Origin: Mesorhizobium loti R88b
GTDB lineage: Bacteria; Pseudomonadota; Alphaproteobacteria; Rhizobiales; Rhizobiaceae
Reading direction: 5' to 3'
Length of the DNA: 64,000 nucleotides
Assembly: GCF_013170845.1 (NCBI RefSeq)
Contig: NZ_CP033367.1
Coordinates: 2,853,001 to 2,917,000 of the forward strand
The translations under genes were made by a program, and so were the position numbers. Positions 35,487 to 44,287 of this stretch are shown here, piece by piece. Numbering within the stretch: position 1 is the first letter of the stretch; each line of letters opens with the position of its first letter. The notes under the pieces were generated by a model. It saw nothing but the letters and a program-made list of their open reading frames with translations. It searched no databases and had not been told where the DNA came from.

Positions 35487-35981
35487 TTAGCGCATCAGTT
35501 TGTCGTAGCGTTTGACCAGGCGGTCGCGCTTCAGGCGCGACAATCTGTGCGTCCAGAAGAGCCCGTCGAGCTGATCGATCTCATGCTGGTGGCAAACGGC
35601 CAGCAGACCGTCGGCGTCCTCATATTGCTCGATACCATCCAGATCCTGATAGCGGATGCGGACGCTTGCATGCCGCTCGACGTCTTCCGTGACGCCAGGC
35701 ATCGAAACGCTGCCTTCCACATGACGGATCATGTCGGTGGAGGCATGGATGACAGATGGATTGACGTAAATCCCCGGCTTTGCGGCGGATGGCAGCTGGA
35801 TCACGACCAGGCGCAGCAAGATGCCGACATGCGGGCCGGTGATGCCGATCCCCGGCGCCGCGTGCATGGTGTCGATGAGATCACCTGCCAGTCGCTGCAA
35901 TTCGGCGTCGAACAGCGTCACCGGCTCCGCGACAGCGCGGAGAAGGGGGTTGGGGAATTTGATGATCGGCCGAACCGCCAT
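35487..35981 (-). CDS. Peptide deformylase homologue with degenerate active site
   Basis: Protein of 164 residues with the peptide deformylase fold (KFPNPLLRAVAEPV, LIDTMHAAPGIGITGPHVGI, IYVNPSVI). The three catalytic motifs are altered: GxGxAAxQ reads GIGITGPH, EGCLS reads EGSVS (the metal-binding Cys is S91), and HExDH reads HEIDQ (H133 and E134 kept, second His is Q137). Two of three metal ligands are therefore lost and normal deformylase activity is unlikely. It is not next to fmt or other translation genes. The intact frame and conserved fold suggest a retained non-catalytic or altered role rather than a pseudogene. Confidence 0.88.
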   Translation of the reverse strand: MAVRPIIKFPNPLLRAVAEPVTLFDAELQRLAGDLIDTMHAAPGIGITGPHVGILLRLVVIQLPSAAKPGIYVNPSVIHASTDMIRHVEGSVSMPGVTEDVERHASVRIRYQDLDGIEQYEDADGLLAVCHQHEIDQLDGLFWTHRLSRLKRDRLVKRYDKLMR

Positions 35982-36035
35982 GGACCTCGTCCTAACTCCT
36001 TCGTCGAGTGCCGCGGGCGACGCTTCACGACATTG

Positions 36036-37121
36036 TCACGGTTCCGTCAAGCCCGCGCGAATCTCGGCGTCATGCTCGCCGCGCGCCGGACTTTTCGCCG
36101 GCGTCCACGTGGTGCGACCGGAAAAGCGCGGCGCGGCCGCCGCCTGAAGGGTACCGTCCGCAGTCAGCCAGGAGCCGCGCGCGGCCATGTGCGGATGCTG
36201 CGCCGCCTGCCATGGATTGAGCACCGGGGAGACACAAGCGTCCGAACCCTCAAACAGACTGGTCCATTCGTCGCGCGGTTTTGCGGCAAAGATCGCGGCC
36301 AGCCGGTTGCCGAGCTCCGGCCAGAGATCGCGATCGAATTGGTCGGCGAATTGCGGATCGGCGGCGAGGCCAAGCCGGTCGAGGAACAGCGCATAGAATT
36401 TCGGCTCGATGCACTGGACGCTGATGAAGCCGCCATCGGAGGTGCGGTAGACGCGGCACCAATGCGGCCCGTCGAGAAGGCTGGTGCCTCGCTCTGCTGC
36501 GAGGCCGCCGATTTGGCCGAGCGCCATCAACAGGTTCATCATGTGGGCCGAGCCGTCGACGATTGCCGCATCGACAACGGTGCCCTGGCCGTTGGCACGC
36601 GCGTTCATGCTGGCGGCCAGCATGCCGATCACCAGATAGAGCGCGCCACCGCCTATGTCGCCAACCAGTGTGGGCGGCGCCATGGGCGGCTCGCCCGGCA
36701 AGGAGGCGTACCAGAGTGCGCCCGAGACGCCGGTATAGTTCATGTCGTGCCCGGCGGTATGGGCCAGTGGACCGTTCTGGCCCCAGCCGGTCATGCGCCC
36801 ATAGACGAGGCGTGGGTTGGCTGCGTGGCAGGCATCGGGGCCGAGCCCGAGGCGCTCCATCACGCCTGGCCGAAACCCTTCGATCAGACCGTCGGCGGTG
36901 GCGATCAGGCGCATCAGCAGGGCGACATCCCCGGCATCCCTTAGGTCGAGCGCGATGGAGCGCTTGCCGCGATCGAGCAGCGAGCGTTCGGGCAGGCCCG
37001 GCACGGGCGCCTGCTTGCGGTGGACGACGATGACATCGGCACCAAGATCGGCGAGCAGCATGCCGGCGAAGGGTGCAGGCCCCAGCGCCTCGATCTCGAT
37101 GATGCGCGTCCCCTTCAGCAT
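36036..37121 (-). CDS. CaiB/BaiF-type (family III) CoA-transferase or alpha-methylacyl-CoA racemase-like
   Basis: Enzyme of 361 residues. GGAGGGTGGA precedes the ATG at 37121, which starts at the family N-terminus MLKGTRIIEIEALGPAPFAGM. The motifs LLADLGADVIVVHRK and RSIALDLRDAGD, and the Asp in TGWGQNGPLAHTAGHDMNYTG (as in AMACR), are visible. AMACR-type racemases and CoA-transferases cannot be separated by eye, but GHDMNYTG favours the racemase group. It acts on 2-methylacyl-CoA or carnitine-like CoA esters. It lies 54 bases downstream of the PDF-like gene's far end and divergent from the LLM gene. Confidence 0.9.
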   Translation of the reverse strand: MLKGTRIIEIEALGPAPFAGMLLADLGADVIVVHRKQAPVPGLPERSLLDRGKRSIALDLRDAGDVALLMRLIATADGLIEGFRPGVMERLGLGPDACHAANPRLVYGRMTGWGQNGPLAHTAGHDMNYTGVSGALWYASLPGEPPMAPPTLVGDIGGGALYLVIGMLAASMNARANGQGTVVDAAIVDGSAHMMNLLMALGQIGGLAAERGTSLLDGPHWCRVYRTSDGGFISVQCIEPKFYALFLDRLGLAADPQFADQFDRDLWPELGNRLAAIFAAKPRDEWTSLFEGSDACVSPVLNPWQAAQHPHMAARGSWLTADGTLQAAAAPRFSGRTTWTPAKSPARGEHDAEIRAGLTEP

Positions 37122-37241
37122 TCCACCCTCCACGGCGTTCAACCCTTTGGCATGGCGCACTTTTGGCGTGCACGGGGCGACAGTGTGTAACCCCGCTGTT
37201 TTGGCATTGAAGCACGTGTCGCTCGCCTATACTTCAGGGCC

Positions 37242-38264
37242 ATGAAAAAAATCGGTTTCCTGTCATTCGGGCATTGGACGCCCTCGTCGCAATCGCAGGT
37301 GCGCTCGGCTTCGGACGCGCTGCTGCAGTCCATCGATCTGGCCGTCGCGGCCGAGCAGCTGGGCGCGGATGGCGCCTATTTCCGCGTGCATCATTTTGCC
37401 CGCCAGCTCGCTTCGCCATTTCCGCTGCTGGCGGCGGTCGGCGCCAAGACCAGCCGCATCGAGATCGGCACGGCGGTCATCGACATGCGCTACGAAAATC
37501 CGCTCTACTTGGCCGAGGATGCGGGGGCGGCCGACATCATCGCCGGCGGGCGCCTGCAGCTCGGCATCAGCCGTGGCTCGCCCGAACAGGTGATCGATGG
37601 CTGGCGCTATTTCGGCTACCAGCCGCAGGAAGGCCAGACCGACGCCGACATGGCGCGGCATCATGCCGAGGTTTTTCTCGACACGCTGCGCGGCGAGGGT
37701 TTTGCCCAACCCAATCCACGGCCGATGTTCCCCAACCCGCCAGGGCTGCTCAGGCTCGAGCCGCATTCGGAAGGCCTGCGCGAGCGCATCTGGTGGGGTG
37801 CGGCCACCAACGCCACTTCGGAATGGGCGGCCAAGCTCGGCATGAATTTGCAGAGTTCGACGCTCAAATTCGACGAGACCGGCAAGCCCTTTCACATCCA
37901 GCAGGCTGAGCAGATCCGCATCTATCGCGAGGCCTGGAAGGCGGCCGGCCACGAGCGCGAGCCGCGCGTCTCGGTCAGCCGCAGCATTTTCGCGCTGGTC
38001 GATGATCGCGACCGCGCCTATTTCGGGCGCGGCAATGAGAGCCGCGACCAGATCGGTTTCATCGAAGAGAATACGCGGGCGATCTTCGGCCGCAGCTATG
38101 CCGCCGAGCCGGATGTGCTGATCAAGGAATTGGCGCAGGACGAGGCGATCGCCGAGGCCGACACGCTGCTGCTCACCGTGCCCAACCAGCTCGGCGTCGA
38201 CTACAACGCCCATGTCATCGAGGCGATCCTGAAGCACGTCGCGCCTGGGCTGGGCTGGCGCTGA
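37242..38264 (+). CDS. LLM-class (luciferase-like) flavin-dependent oxidoreductase
   Basis: FMN-dependent monooxygenase-like protein of 340 residues with the bacterial luciferase barrel: MKKIGFLSFGHWTP, LAVAAEQLGADGAYFRVHHF, IEIGTAVIDMRYENPLYLAEDA and GGRLQLGISRGSPEQV. The reduced flavin would come from a separate reductase, which is not adjacent. It is followed by a ThuA-like gene 54 bases on and is divergent from the CoA-transferase gene. The substrate is unknown; members oxidise alkanesulfonates, aldehydes, or act as F420/FMN reductases. Confidence 0.9.
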   Translation: MKKIGFLSFGHWTPSSQSQVRSASDALLQSIDLAVAAEQLGADGAYFRVHHFARQLASPFPLLAAVGAKTSRIEIGTAVIDMRYENPLYLAEDAGAADIIAGGRLQLGISRGSPEQVIDGWRYFGYQPQEGQTDADMARHHAEVFLDTLRGEGFAQPNPRPMFPNPPGLLRLEPHSEGLRERIWWGAATNATSEWAAKLGMNLQSSTLKFDETGKPFHIQQAEQIRIYREAWKAAGHEREPRVSVSRSIFALVDDRDRAYFGRGNESRDQIGFIEENTRAIFGRSYAAEPDVLIKELAQDEAIAEADTLLLTVPNQLGVDYNAHVIEAILKHVAPGLGWR

Positions 38265-38318
38265 CCGCCGCACCGTGTAACCATCCGCCATGGCGGGCGG
38301 TTCACGGAGGTTCACGGT

Positions 38319-38966
38319 ATGGCGAAGAAGGCCTTGATTGCCTGGGGCGGCTGGGAAGGCCATACGCCGGAACGCAGCGCCAACGTCATCCGGGCGCTGC
38401 TTCAGCGCAACGGCTTTGATGTCACGCTGGGCGCGGGCACGGCGCTATTCGCCGATCCGGAGCTTTCCTCATTCGATCTCATCGTGCCGGTCATCACCAT
38501 GTCGACGATCGAAAAGGCCGAGCTGCAAAACCTGACGCAGGCGGTTCGCGCGGGAAGCGGGCTCGGCGGCTTTCACGGCACGATGGGCGACAGTTTCCGC
38601 AACGAGCCGGATTATCAGTTCATGACCGGCGGCCAATGGGTCGCGCATCCCGGCAACATCATCGATTACAGAGTGGCCATCACCCGGCAGGACGACCCGA
38701 TAACCAGAGGCATCAGTGATTTCGCCTACCGCTCCGAGCAGTATTACATGCATGTCGACCCGAGCAACGAGGTGCTGGCGACCACAACTTTCACCGACGC
38801 GCATTTCCCCGGCATTGGCGGGGTTGTCATGCCGGTGGTGTGGAAGCGCAGGTATGGCGCGGGGAAGGTGTTTTACAGCTCGCTTGGGCATACGGCGGAT
38901 GAGTTCGCGGTGCCGGAAATGGCGCTGATCATGGAGCGCGGTTTGCTTTGGGCGGCGCGGGGGTAG
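38319..38966 (+). CDS. ThuA-like domain protein
   Basis: Protein of 215 residues with the ThuA (trehalose utilisation) fold, a glutamine amidotransferase-like domain: KALIAWGGWEGHTPERSANVI, then FDLIVPVITMSTIEK, GGFHGTMGDSF and VVWKRRYGAGKVFYSSLGHT near the end. The role in rhizobial sugar catabolism is proposed for thuA itself, but biochemical function is weakly defined. It follows the LLM gene by 54 bases, probably co-transcribed. It ends just before a palindromic doublet that lies between it and the convergent amidase gene. Confidence 0.92.
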   Translation: MAKKALIAWGGWEGHTPERSANVIRALLQRNGFDVTLGAGTALFADPELSSFDLIVPVITMSTIEKAELQNLTQAVRAGSGLGGFHGTMGDSFRNEPDYQFMTGGQWVAHPGNIIDYRVAITRQDDPITRGISDFAYRSEQYYMHVDPSNEVLATTTFTDAHFPGIGGVVMPVVWKRRYGAGKVFYSSLGHTADEFAVPEMALIMERGLLWAARG

Positions 38967-38991
38967 CGGTGAGGGCGGCTTCCCACGCCTT

Positions 38992-39226
38992 CGTCATCCT
39001 AGGGCGTAGCAGTCGCGAAGCGACGTCGCGGAGACCCTAGGATCCATGCCGCGACTTTCGAGCGATGCGACGGTGCAGACGTTGGATCACTGTTGCGACG
39101 GGTCTCGACTATCTGGCGATGGGTGCCGACGATTGTTCTGGACCGTTGTGCTCGTGTGCCGGTCACGGAATGGATCCTAGGGTCTGCGCCGCGTCGCTTC
39201 GCTCCTTGCTCCGCCCTAGGATGACG
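38992..39226. repeat. Inverted-repeat doublet related to the GIY-YIG element, without a gene
   Basis: The 64-bp copy at 38992-39055 and the 65-bp inverted copy at 39162-39226 both match the repeats of the 26501-27006 element with several substitutions. The 106 bases between them also resemble the inner margins of that element (a GCG-x-TGC-x-AC block after the left repeat, and CTGGACCG before the right repeat), as if the GIY-YIG gene had been deleted. It lies between the convergent ThuA and amidase genes and may also act as a terminator. Confidence 0.75.
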
Positions 39227-39246
39227 AAGCGAGGGGGCCGCAACCC

Positions 39247-41268
39247 TCACCCAATCCCGCCCGTAACCACGTAGGCGCCAGCGCTGCGTCCATCCTCCAG
39301 CCGCACCACTGCTGTAACCATCGAGCCATACGAGCCACGCCAGACACTGTGGATCCGCTTGTGCTCGGCGGCCGGAACCAGAGCGCTTCCGCTGAAGCGC
39401 GTGCCGGCTCGCCGCATCGCGACGACCTCTCCATTGACATGCACCGTGATGCTGGCCTTCTCCGCCTCTGCGTCGCCGGGCAAGTCGAGGGTGATGGTGA
39501 TCTCGTCCTGATCGCCCGAAGTGTGCGTCTCGGCGGCAAGCGTGATTGCAAGGGTTGCCTTGCCATCGCCAGTTGGGAACGTCGGCCTCGAAAACACATC
39601 ATCCGCCAGTTCCGGCGTGCGCGGCGGACTTGTGCGGCGCTGCGTGGCGCGCTCGTAATCGCCGGCCATGCGCAGCAAGCGTTCGTCGTCATAAGCCTTG
39701 CCGGCGAAGGTCAGGCCGACCGGCATGCCGATGTCGGCCATGGTGCCCATCGGCACGGTGACGGTTGGGATGCCGAAATGGCGCCAGACCAGATTGCCGT
39801 TGGCGACCCAGGTGCCGTTGCGCCAGGCGAGGTCGGCCGAGGTCTCATTGATGTCGGCATCGGCCGGGCCGACATCGGCGGCGGCGGGCAGCACCACGGC
39901 GTCGAGGCCTTGCGCATCGAGCCAGTCCTCGAAATCGATCCGCCTCGTCGCTTCAAGCCCCTTCAGGCCCTCTTCCAGCGAGGGGATATCCCTGAAGGGC
40001 GTGACGCCCGACTTGGCGCGCTCGACATACTCCCTGAGGTCGAAGCCACCTTCATAGCGGTCGGGCAGCGTGCCGGGCGGCTGCGGGAAGATTTTCGGGC
40101 CATCAACAGAGACGAGATCGGGCAGCGCCGGATCGGCATTGGCGCGCAGGAAGCCATCCCAGCCCCAGATGCAGAGATCCCAGAGTTCGCGGTTTGCGAA
40201 CTCTTCCGGCACCAGACCGCGCTCGACCATGGTGCGCGTGCCCGGGCGATCGCGCTCATAGTTGGAGACGACGGGGAAATCGACCTCCACCACTTCGGCG
40301 CCAAGCCGTTTGAGATCCGCCGCAGCCTGCTCCCACAAGGCAAGCACTGAGGCGCGGGTTTCGATCGGCCGGTCGACCTCGCTATCGCGGCCGATATACA
40401 TGCGGGGCACGCCGAGCCGTTTGCCCTTTAGCGATCCTGCAAGAGCCAGGTCGGTGTAGCGTTGCGGCCGCACCTCGGCGCTTTTCGGCAAGTCGACCCA
40501 AGGCTGCGCGCGCCAGAAATCGCCCCGCGTTTCCTGATCATCGGCGACGATCACATCGAGCAGTTCGAGCATGTCGGGCATTGTCCGCGCGTGAGGCACC
40601 ACGACATCCATGGTCGGCACCAGCGGCCAGTTGCCGCGTACGGAAATGACGCCGCGCGACGGCGTGTAGGCGACAAGCGCGTTGTTGGTGGCCGGTGCGC
40701 GGCCGGACGACCAGGTCTCCTCGCCAAGACCGAAGGCGCAGAAGCTTGCTGAAGTCGCCGTGCCGGAGCCGTTCGACGAACCCGACGCGAAAGCGGCGGT
40801 CAGATACTCCGCATTGTAGGGGCTTTCGGCGCGACCATAGACGCCGCGCTGCATGCCGCCATTGGCCATCGGCGGCATATTGGTGAGGCCGATCAGCACG
40901 GCGCCGCCGGCCCGCAGCCGGGCGATGGTGAAGGCGTCCTCATTGGCGACGAGATGCTCGAAGGCGGGCGAGCCGGCGGCGACCGTCAGGCCTTTGACCT
41001 TGTAGCTGTCCTTGGCGGTGTAGGGGATCCCGTCGAGCAGCCCGAGCAGGGCGCCATTGCGACGCCGCTGGTCGGAAGCGGCGGCCTCCTCGAACATCGC
41101 AGGATTGAGTACGGGGACGGCATTGAGGCTGATGCCATGCCGGTCGAAATGCGCGATGCGGCGGAGATAGGCCGCGACCAGCTCGACGCTGGTGACTGTG
41201 CCGTCCTCAAGCGCGCGCCGCAATTGCTCGATCGTCGCGTCAACGAGATGAAGGCTGGCATCGGTCAT
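39247..41268 (-). CDS. Amidase (AS family) with extra C-terminal domain
   Basis: Amidase-signature hydrolase of 673 residues; the usual length is about 450-500. The Lys of the Ser-Ser-Lys triad lies in IPYTAKDSYKVKG and the Ser-rich loop is ASGSSNGSGTATS, with GEETWSSGRAPA replacing the more usual GSDTGGSIRIPA. The last 120 or so residues (after RTPELADD) form a separate beta-type domain (ITLDLPGDAEAEKASITVHV). ATG 41268 starts at the conserved N-terminus MTDASLHLVDATIEQLRR. It is at the 3' end of the sugar-type ABC operon. Substrate amide unknown. Confidence 0.9.
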   Translation of the reverse strand: MTDASLHLVDATIEQLRRALEDGTVTSVELVAAYLRRIAHFDRHGISLNAVPVLNPAMFEEAAASDQRRRNGALLGLLDGIPYTAKDSYKVKGLTVAAGSPAFEHLVANEDAFTIARLRAGGAVLIGLTNMPPMANGGMQRGVYGRAESPYNAEYLTAAFASGSSNGSGTATSASFCAFGLGEETWSSGRAPATNNALVAYTPSRGVISVRGNWPLVPTMDVVVPHARTMPDMLELLDVIVADDQETRGDFWRAQPWVDLPKSAEVRPQRYTDLALAGSLKGKRLGVPRMYIGRDSEVDRPIETRASVLALWEQAAADLKRLGAEVVEVDFPVVSNYERDRPGTRTMVERGLVPEEFANRELWDLCIWGWDGFLRANADPALPDLVSVDGPKIFPQPPGTLPDRYEGGFDLREYVERAKSGVTPFRDIPSLEEGLKGLEATRRIDFEDWLDAQGLDAVVLPAAADVGPADADINETSADLAWRNGTWVANGNLVWRHFGIPTVTVPMGTMADIGMPVGLTFAGKAYDDERLLRMAGDYERATQRRTSPPRTPELADDVFSRPTFPTGDGKATLAITLAAETHTSGDQDEITITLDLPGDAEAEKASITVHVNGEVVAMRRAGTRFSGSALVPAAEHKRIHSVWRGSYGSMVTAVVRLEDGRSAGAYVVTGGIG

Positions 41269-41373
41269 CACGGGTCCCGGGTTGTTATTTGCCTGCCATG
41301 GATGAGCGAGGCCGCCGGCTTCGGCAAGGGCCAATCAACAGTCTTTGCCGGAACATGTTGTTCCTGTGGATGC

Positions 41374-42468
41374 TCAGGCGTCTCCCGCCGTCAGTTTCAT
41401 GCGCTCGATGATCTGCGCCATCAGCGCCAGGTCGCGGCGCGAATCGGCAAGGTCGGTCAGCGGCTTCGTGCTGTCGGTAATATGGCGGTGGAAAATCTCC
41501 AGCTCATTGGAGAAGGCGTCGCCATAGAGCGGGCCGAAGCTTTTCGTCACCGGACCGAGCGGGCCGGCATCGGTCACTTCCAGTCGCGTCGGCAGGCTAC
41601 GTATATACGGCGTGTCGTAGATGATGCGCACGCGCCTGGTGTTGGAGCGCACCTCGATCATGGCGTCGAACAGGCCGAGATCGTCGACCACTGCATCATA
41701 GAGGCAAGCGAAATGGCCGTAGTCGAAAGTGATGCTGGTGTTGGCGCCGCCATTGGTGCGGTGCGCAGACACCACGCCCTTGGGCTCGCCGATCAGCCCG
41801 CGCATCGCCGAGATGTGGTGCGAGGACAGCGCTGTCAGCCCGCGATAGGCACGCACCAGGTCGGCTGGGGCATCGGCACCGACAACTTCATGGATCAGCG
41901 CGTCCCGCTCTTTGGCGCCGCGTTCCAGCAGGGCAGGGTCGATGTCCCTGGGGTAGAGGACATTCTGGCTCTTTTTGAGGAAATGCCGGCCTTCCGAGAT
42001 CAGGTCGAAGATGCGGACATGGGTGATGTCGGCATAAGCGGGTAACTCATCCCTGGCCGCTAGATATGCCGGTGCGTAGCGGCGCATGTAGCCGACGAAA
42101 AGGGTCTTCTTGTAGGCCGGCATCAGCGCCAGCAACTCATCGATCTCGCGCACCGTGAGACAAGCGGGCTTTTCCAGCAGGATGTGTTTGTCGGCTTGCA
42201 TGGCCGCGTGCACGAAGCGGCTGTGAGTGTCGTCGGACGACAGCACGAAGACCACGTCGATGTCGGGTGAAGCGATCAGCGCCTCGGCGGTTTCGAACGG
42301 TTTTGACTTCGTATGTTGCGATGTGACGAGCGACACCAGGCTCGGCGAAACATCATACACGCCCGCGATCACCCAGCGGTCGCGCTGGTCGGCCAGAACA
42401 GGCAGATGAATTGACTGCGCGACTTCTCCAAGACCCACAAGCCCGACACGAAGTGGTGCCACTCTCAA
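41374..42468 (-). CDS. Gfo/Idh/MocA-family oxidoreductase
   Basis: NAD(P)-dependent oxidoreductase of 364 residues. The Rossmann motif VGLVGLGEVAQSIHLP, the EKPACLT signature (K as the catalytic base in the EKP motif) and the C-terminal substrate domain are visible. The neighbours are a sugar-type ABC ATPase (65 bases upstream) and the amidase downstream (106 bases), so it likely oxidises the imported sugar, inositol-like or amino-sugar compound. The exact product is unknown. Confidence 0.92.
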   Translation of the reverse strand: MRVAPLRVGLVGLGEVAQSIHLPVLADQRDRWVIAGVYDVSPSLVSLVTSQHTKSKPFETAEALIASPDIDVVFVLSSDDTHSRFVHAAMQADKHILLEKPACLTVREIDELLALMPAYKKTLFVGYMRRYAPAYLAARDELPAYADITHVRIFDLISEGRHFLKKSQNVLYPRDIDPALLERGAKERDALIHEVVGADAPADLVRAYRGLTALSSHHISAMRGLIGEPKGVVSAHRTNGGANTSITFDYGHFACLYDAVVDDLGLFDAMIEVRSNTRRVRIIYDTPYIRSLPTRLEVTDAGPLGPVTKSFGPLYGDAFSNELEIFHRHITDSTKPLTDLADSRRDLALMAQIIERMKLTAGDA

Positions 42469-42533
42469 ACTCCCTTGATTTCAAGCCTGATGCCGGCCGC
42501 GCCGGCGGCGAGCCGTTCATGTGTTTCAGTCCG

Positions 42534-43286
42534 TCACGCCGCGCCGGTGACCAGCGCGACGAGCTCGTTGCCCGTTGTTTCGGAAGCGCGTACCGTCGCT
42601 GCCATCTTTCCTGCCCGCATCACCCAGATCTGGTCGGACAGGCGGCGCACCTGATCGAAATTGTGACTGACCAGGATGACCGAGACCGACTGGTCGCGCA
42701 GGCGCCGGATCAGCGCCTCGACATTGGCGGTTTCCTGAACGCCCAGTGCTGCCGTCGGCTCGTCCATCACTACCAGCTTGGCGCCGGAGCCGACGGCGCG
42801 GCAGATCGAGATCGCCTGCCGCTGGCCACCCGACAGGCGGCGCACGCGCTGGTTGATCGACGGCACGTTGATCGACAGGCGCGACAGCATCGAACGGGCC
42901 TCGCGTTTCATCGCCTTGCGGTCGAGGAAAGCGAAAGGGCCGATGCGGCGCACCAGCTCGCGATTGAGGAACAGGTTCTGCGCCACCGTCAGTTCGTCGA
43001 TCAGCGCCAGGTTCTGGTGCACGGTTTCGATGCCGGCCTTGCGGGCGCCGTCGGGATTGGAGAAGGGGTGCTCGCGGCCATCGAAGACGATCGAGCCGGT
43101 ATCCGGCACATGCACGCCGACCAGGCAGCGGATCAGCGTCGACTTGCCGGCGCCATTGTCACCGATGACGGCGGTGACTTCGCCGCGGCGTGCCTGGAAA
43201 GCGACATCGGTGAAGGCGCGCACGCCGCCGAAATGCTTGCTCAGGCCATCGCAGGCGATGATCGCCTCGGAGGAGGAGGCGCTCAT
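42534..43286 (-). CDS. Sugar-type ABC transporter ATPase, single domain
   Basis: ATPase of 250 residues. Walker A is GDNGAGKST, signature LSGGQRQAISICRAV, Walker B LVVMDEPTAAL, H-loop LVSHNFDQV. It has only one nucleotide-binding domain, unlike the two-domain RbsA form, as in FrcA-type rhizobial ATPases; a homodimer would form. It overlaps the permease gene by four bases. It serves the permease at 43283 and the receptor at 44284. Confidence 0.94.
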   Translation of the reverse strand: MSASSSEAIIACDGLSKHFGGVRAFTDVAFQARRGEVTAVIGDNGAGKSTLIRCLVGVHVPDTGSIVFDGREHPFSNPDGARKAGIETVHQNLALIDELTVAQNLFLNRELVRRIGPFAFLDRKAMKREARSMLSRLSINVPSINQRVRRLSGGQRQAISICRAVGSGAKLVVMDEPTAALGVQETANVEALIRRLRDQSVSVILVSHNFDQVRRLSDQIWVMRAGKMAATVRASETTGNELVALVTGAA

Positions 43287-44287
43287 TTCTGGTACCGCAT
43301 GATCAGGGCTGCCAGCACCACGATGGCACCCACGGCAAGCGGTTGGTAGAAGGCCGAGACGCTGAGCAGCGTCAGGCCGTTGACCAGCGCGGTCAGCATC
43401 AGGGCGCCGATGGCCGGACCAAGGATGCTGGCGCGGCCGCCGAACAGGCTGACGCTGCCCAGCACCACCGCCGCCACCGAATTGAGGAGCAGGCTGGTGT
43501 TGATCAGCGGTTCGGCCGAGCCGATGCGCGCCACCAGCAGGATTGCCGCGATGCCGGCGCAGAACCCCGAAATGGTGTAGGCGGCGATCTTGACCCGATT
43601 GGTGCGGATGCCGAGCGCGCCGGCGCTCTCGGCCTGGCCGCCGGTCGCCAGCAGATGGACGCCAAAGCGCGTATGGTAGAGTGCGACATGCGCCACGATG
43701 ACGGCACCGATCGCCACCCAGACCGGATAGCCGAATGGACCGAAGGAGCCTGAAGCGAGCTTCAGCAGGAAGGTCGAGCCGACCATGGTCGGCTCGCCGC
43801 CCGACAGGATCAGGCCAAGGCCTGTGATGGCCGACAGCGTGCCGAGCGTCACCACGAAGTCAGGGATCTTGCCAATGGTGATGATGAGGCCGTTGAGGAA
43901 GCCGATGGCGCTGGTGGCCAGAACCGCCAGCACACAGGCGATGAAGATGCCGTAGCCGGCCGCATTGACGAGACCCAGCACGATGGCGCCGAGCATGACG
44001 GAAGCTGCCAGTGAGAGGTCGATGCCCGAGGTCGCGACGACGAAGGTCTGGCCGATCGACAGCACGACCAGGATCGCCGATGCCAAAAGCAGCGCCTGCA
44101 AATTGGCGACGCTGAGAAAGACCGGCTGGGCAATGCCGAAGATGATGACGAGGCCGACCAGGCCGACGACGGATGCCCAGTCGGCCCAGAAGGAGGGATC
44201 CAGGAGGAGAGCCGACAGGGAGGTGCGGCTCTCCTCCTGCGTGCCCGCCGAATGGGCGGCGGGCGCGTTATCAGTGGAATTGCTCAC
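43283..44287 (-). CDS. RbsC-type ABC transporter permease
   Basis: Permease of 334 residues in the branched ribose/xylose family. Multiple membrane helices, the motif FVVATSGIDLSLAASVMLGA and VVLGSVSLFGGRASILGPAIG are visible. A polar N-terminal tail of about 30 residues precedes the first helix. Its start overlaps the end of the binding-protein gene by four bases and its end overlaps the ATPase gene by four, so the three are translationally coupled. Confidence 0.94.
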   Translation of the reverse strand: MSNSTDNAPAAHSAGTQEESRTSLSALLLDPSFWADWASVVGLVGLVIIFGIAQPVFLSVANLQALLLASAILVVLSIGQTFVVATSGIDLSLAASVMLGAIVLGLVNAAGYGIFIACVLAVLATSAIGFLNGLIITIGKIPDFVVTLGTLSAITGLGLILSGGEPTMVGSTFLLKLASGSFGPFGYPVWVAIGAVIVAHVALYHTRFGVHLLATGGQAESAGALGIRTNRVKIAAYTISGFCAGIAAILLVARIGSAEPLINTSLLLNSVAAVVLGSVSLFGGRASILGPAIGALMLTALVNGLTLLSVSAFYQPLAVGAIVVLAALIMRYQK

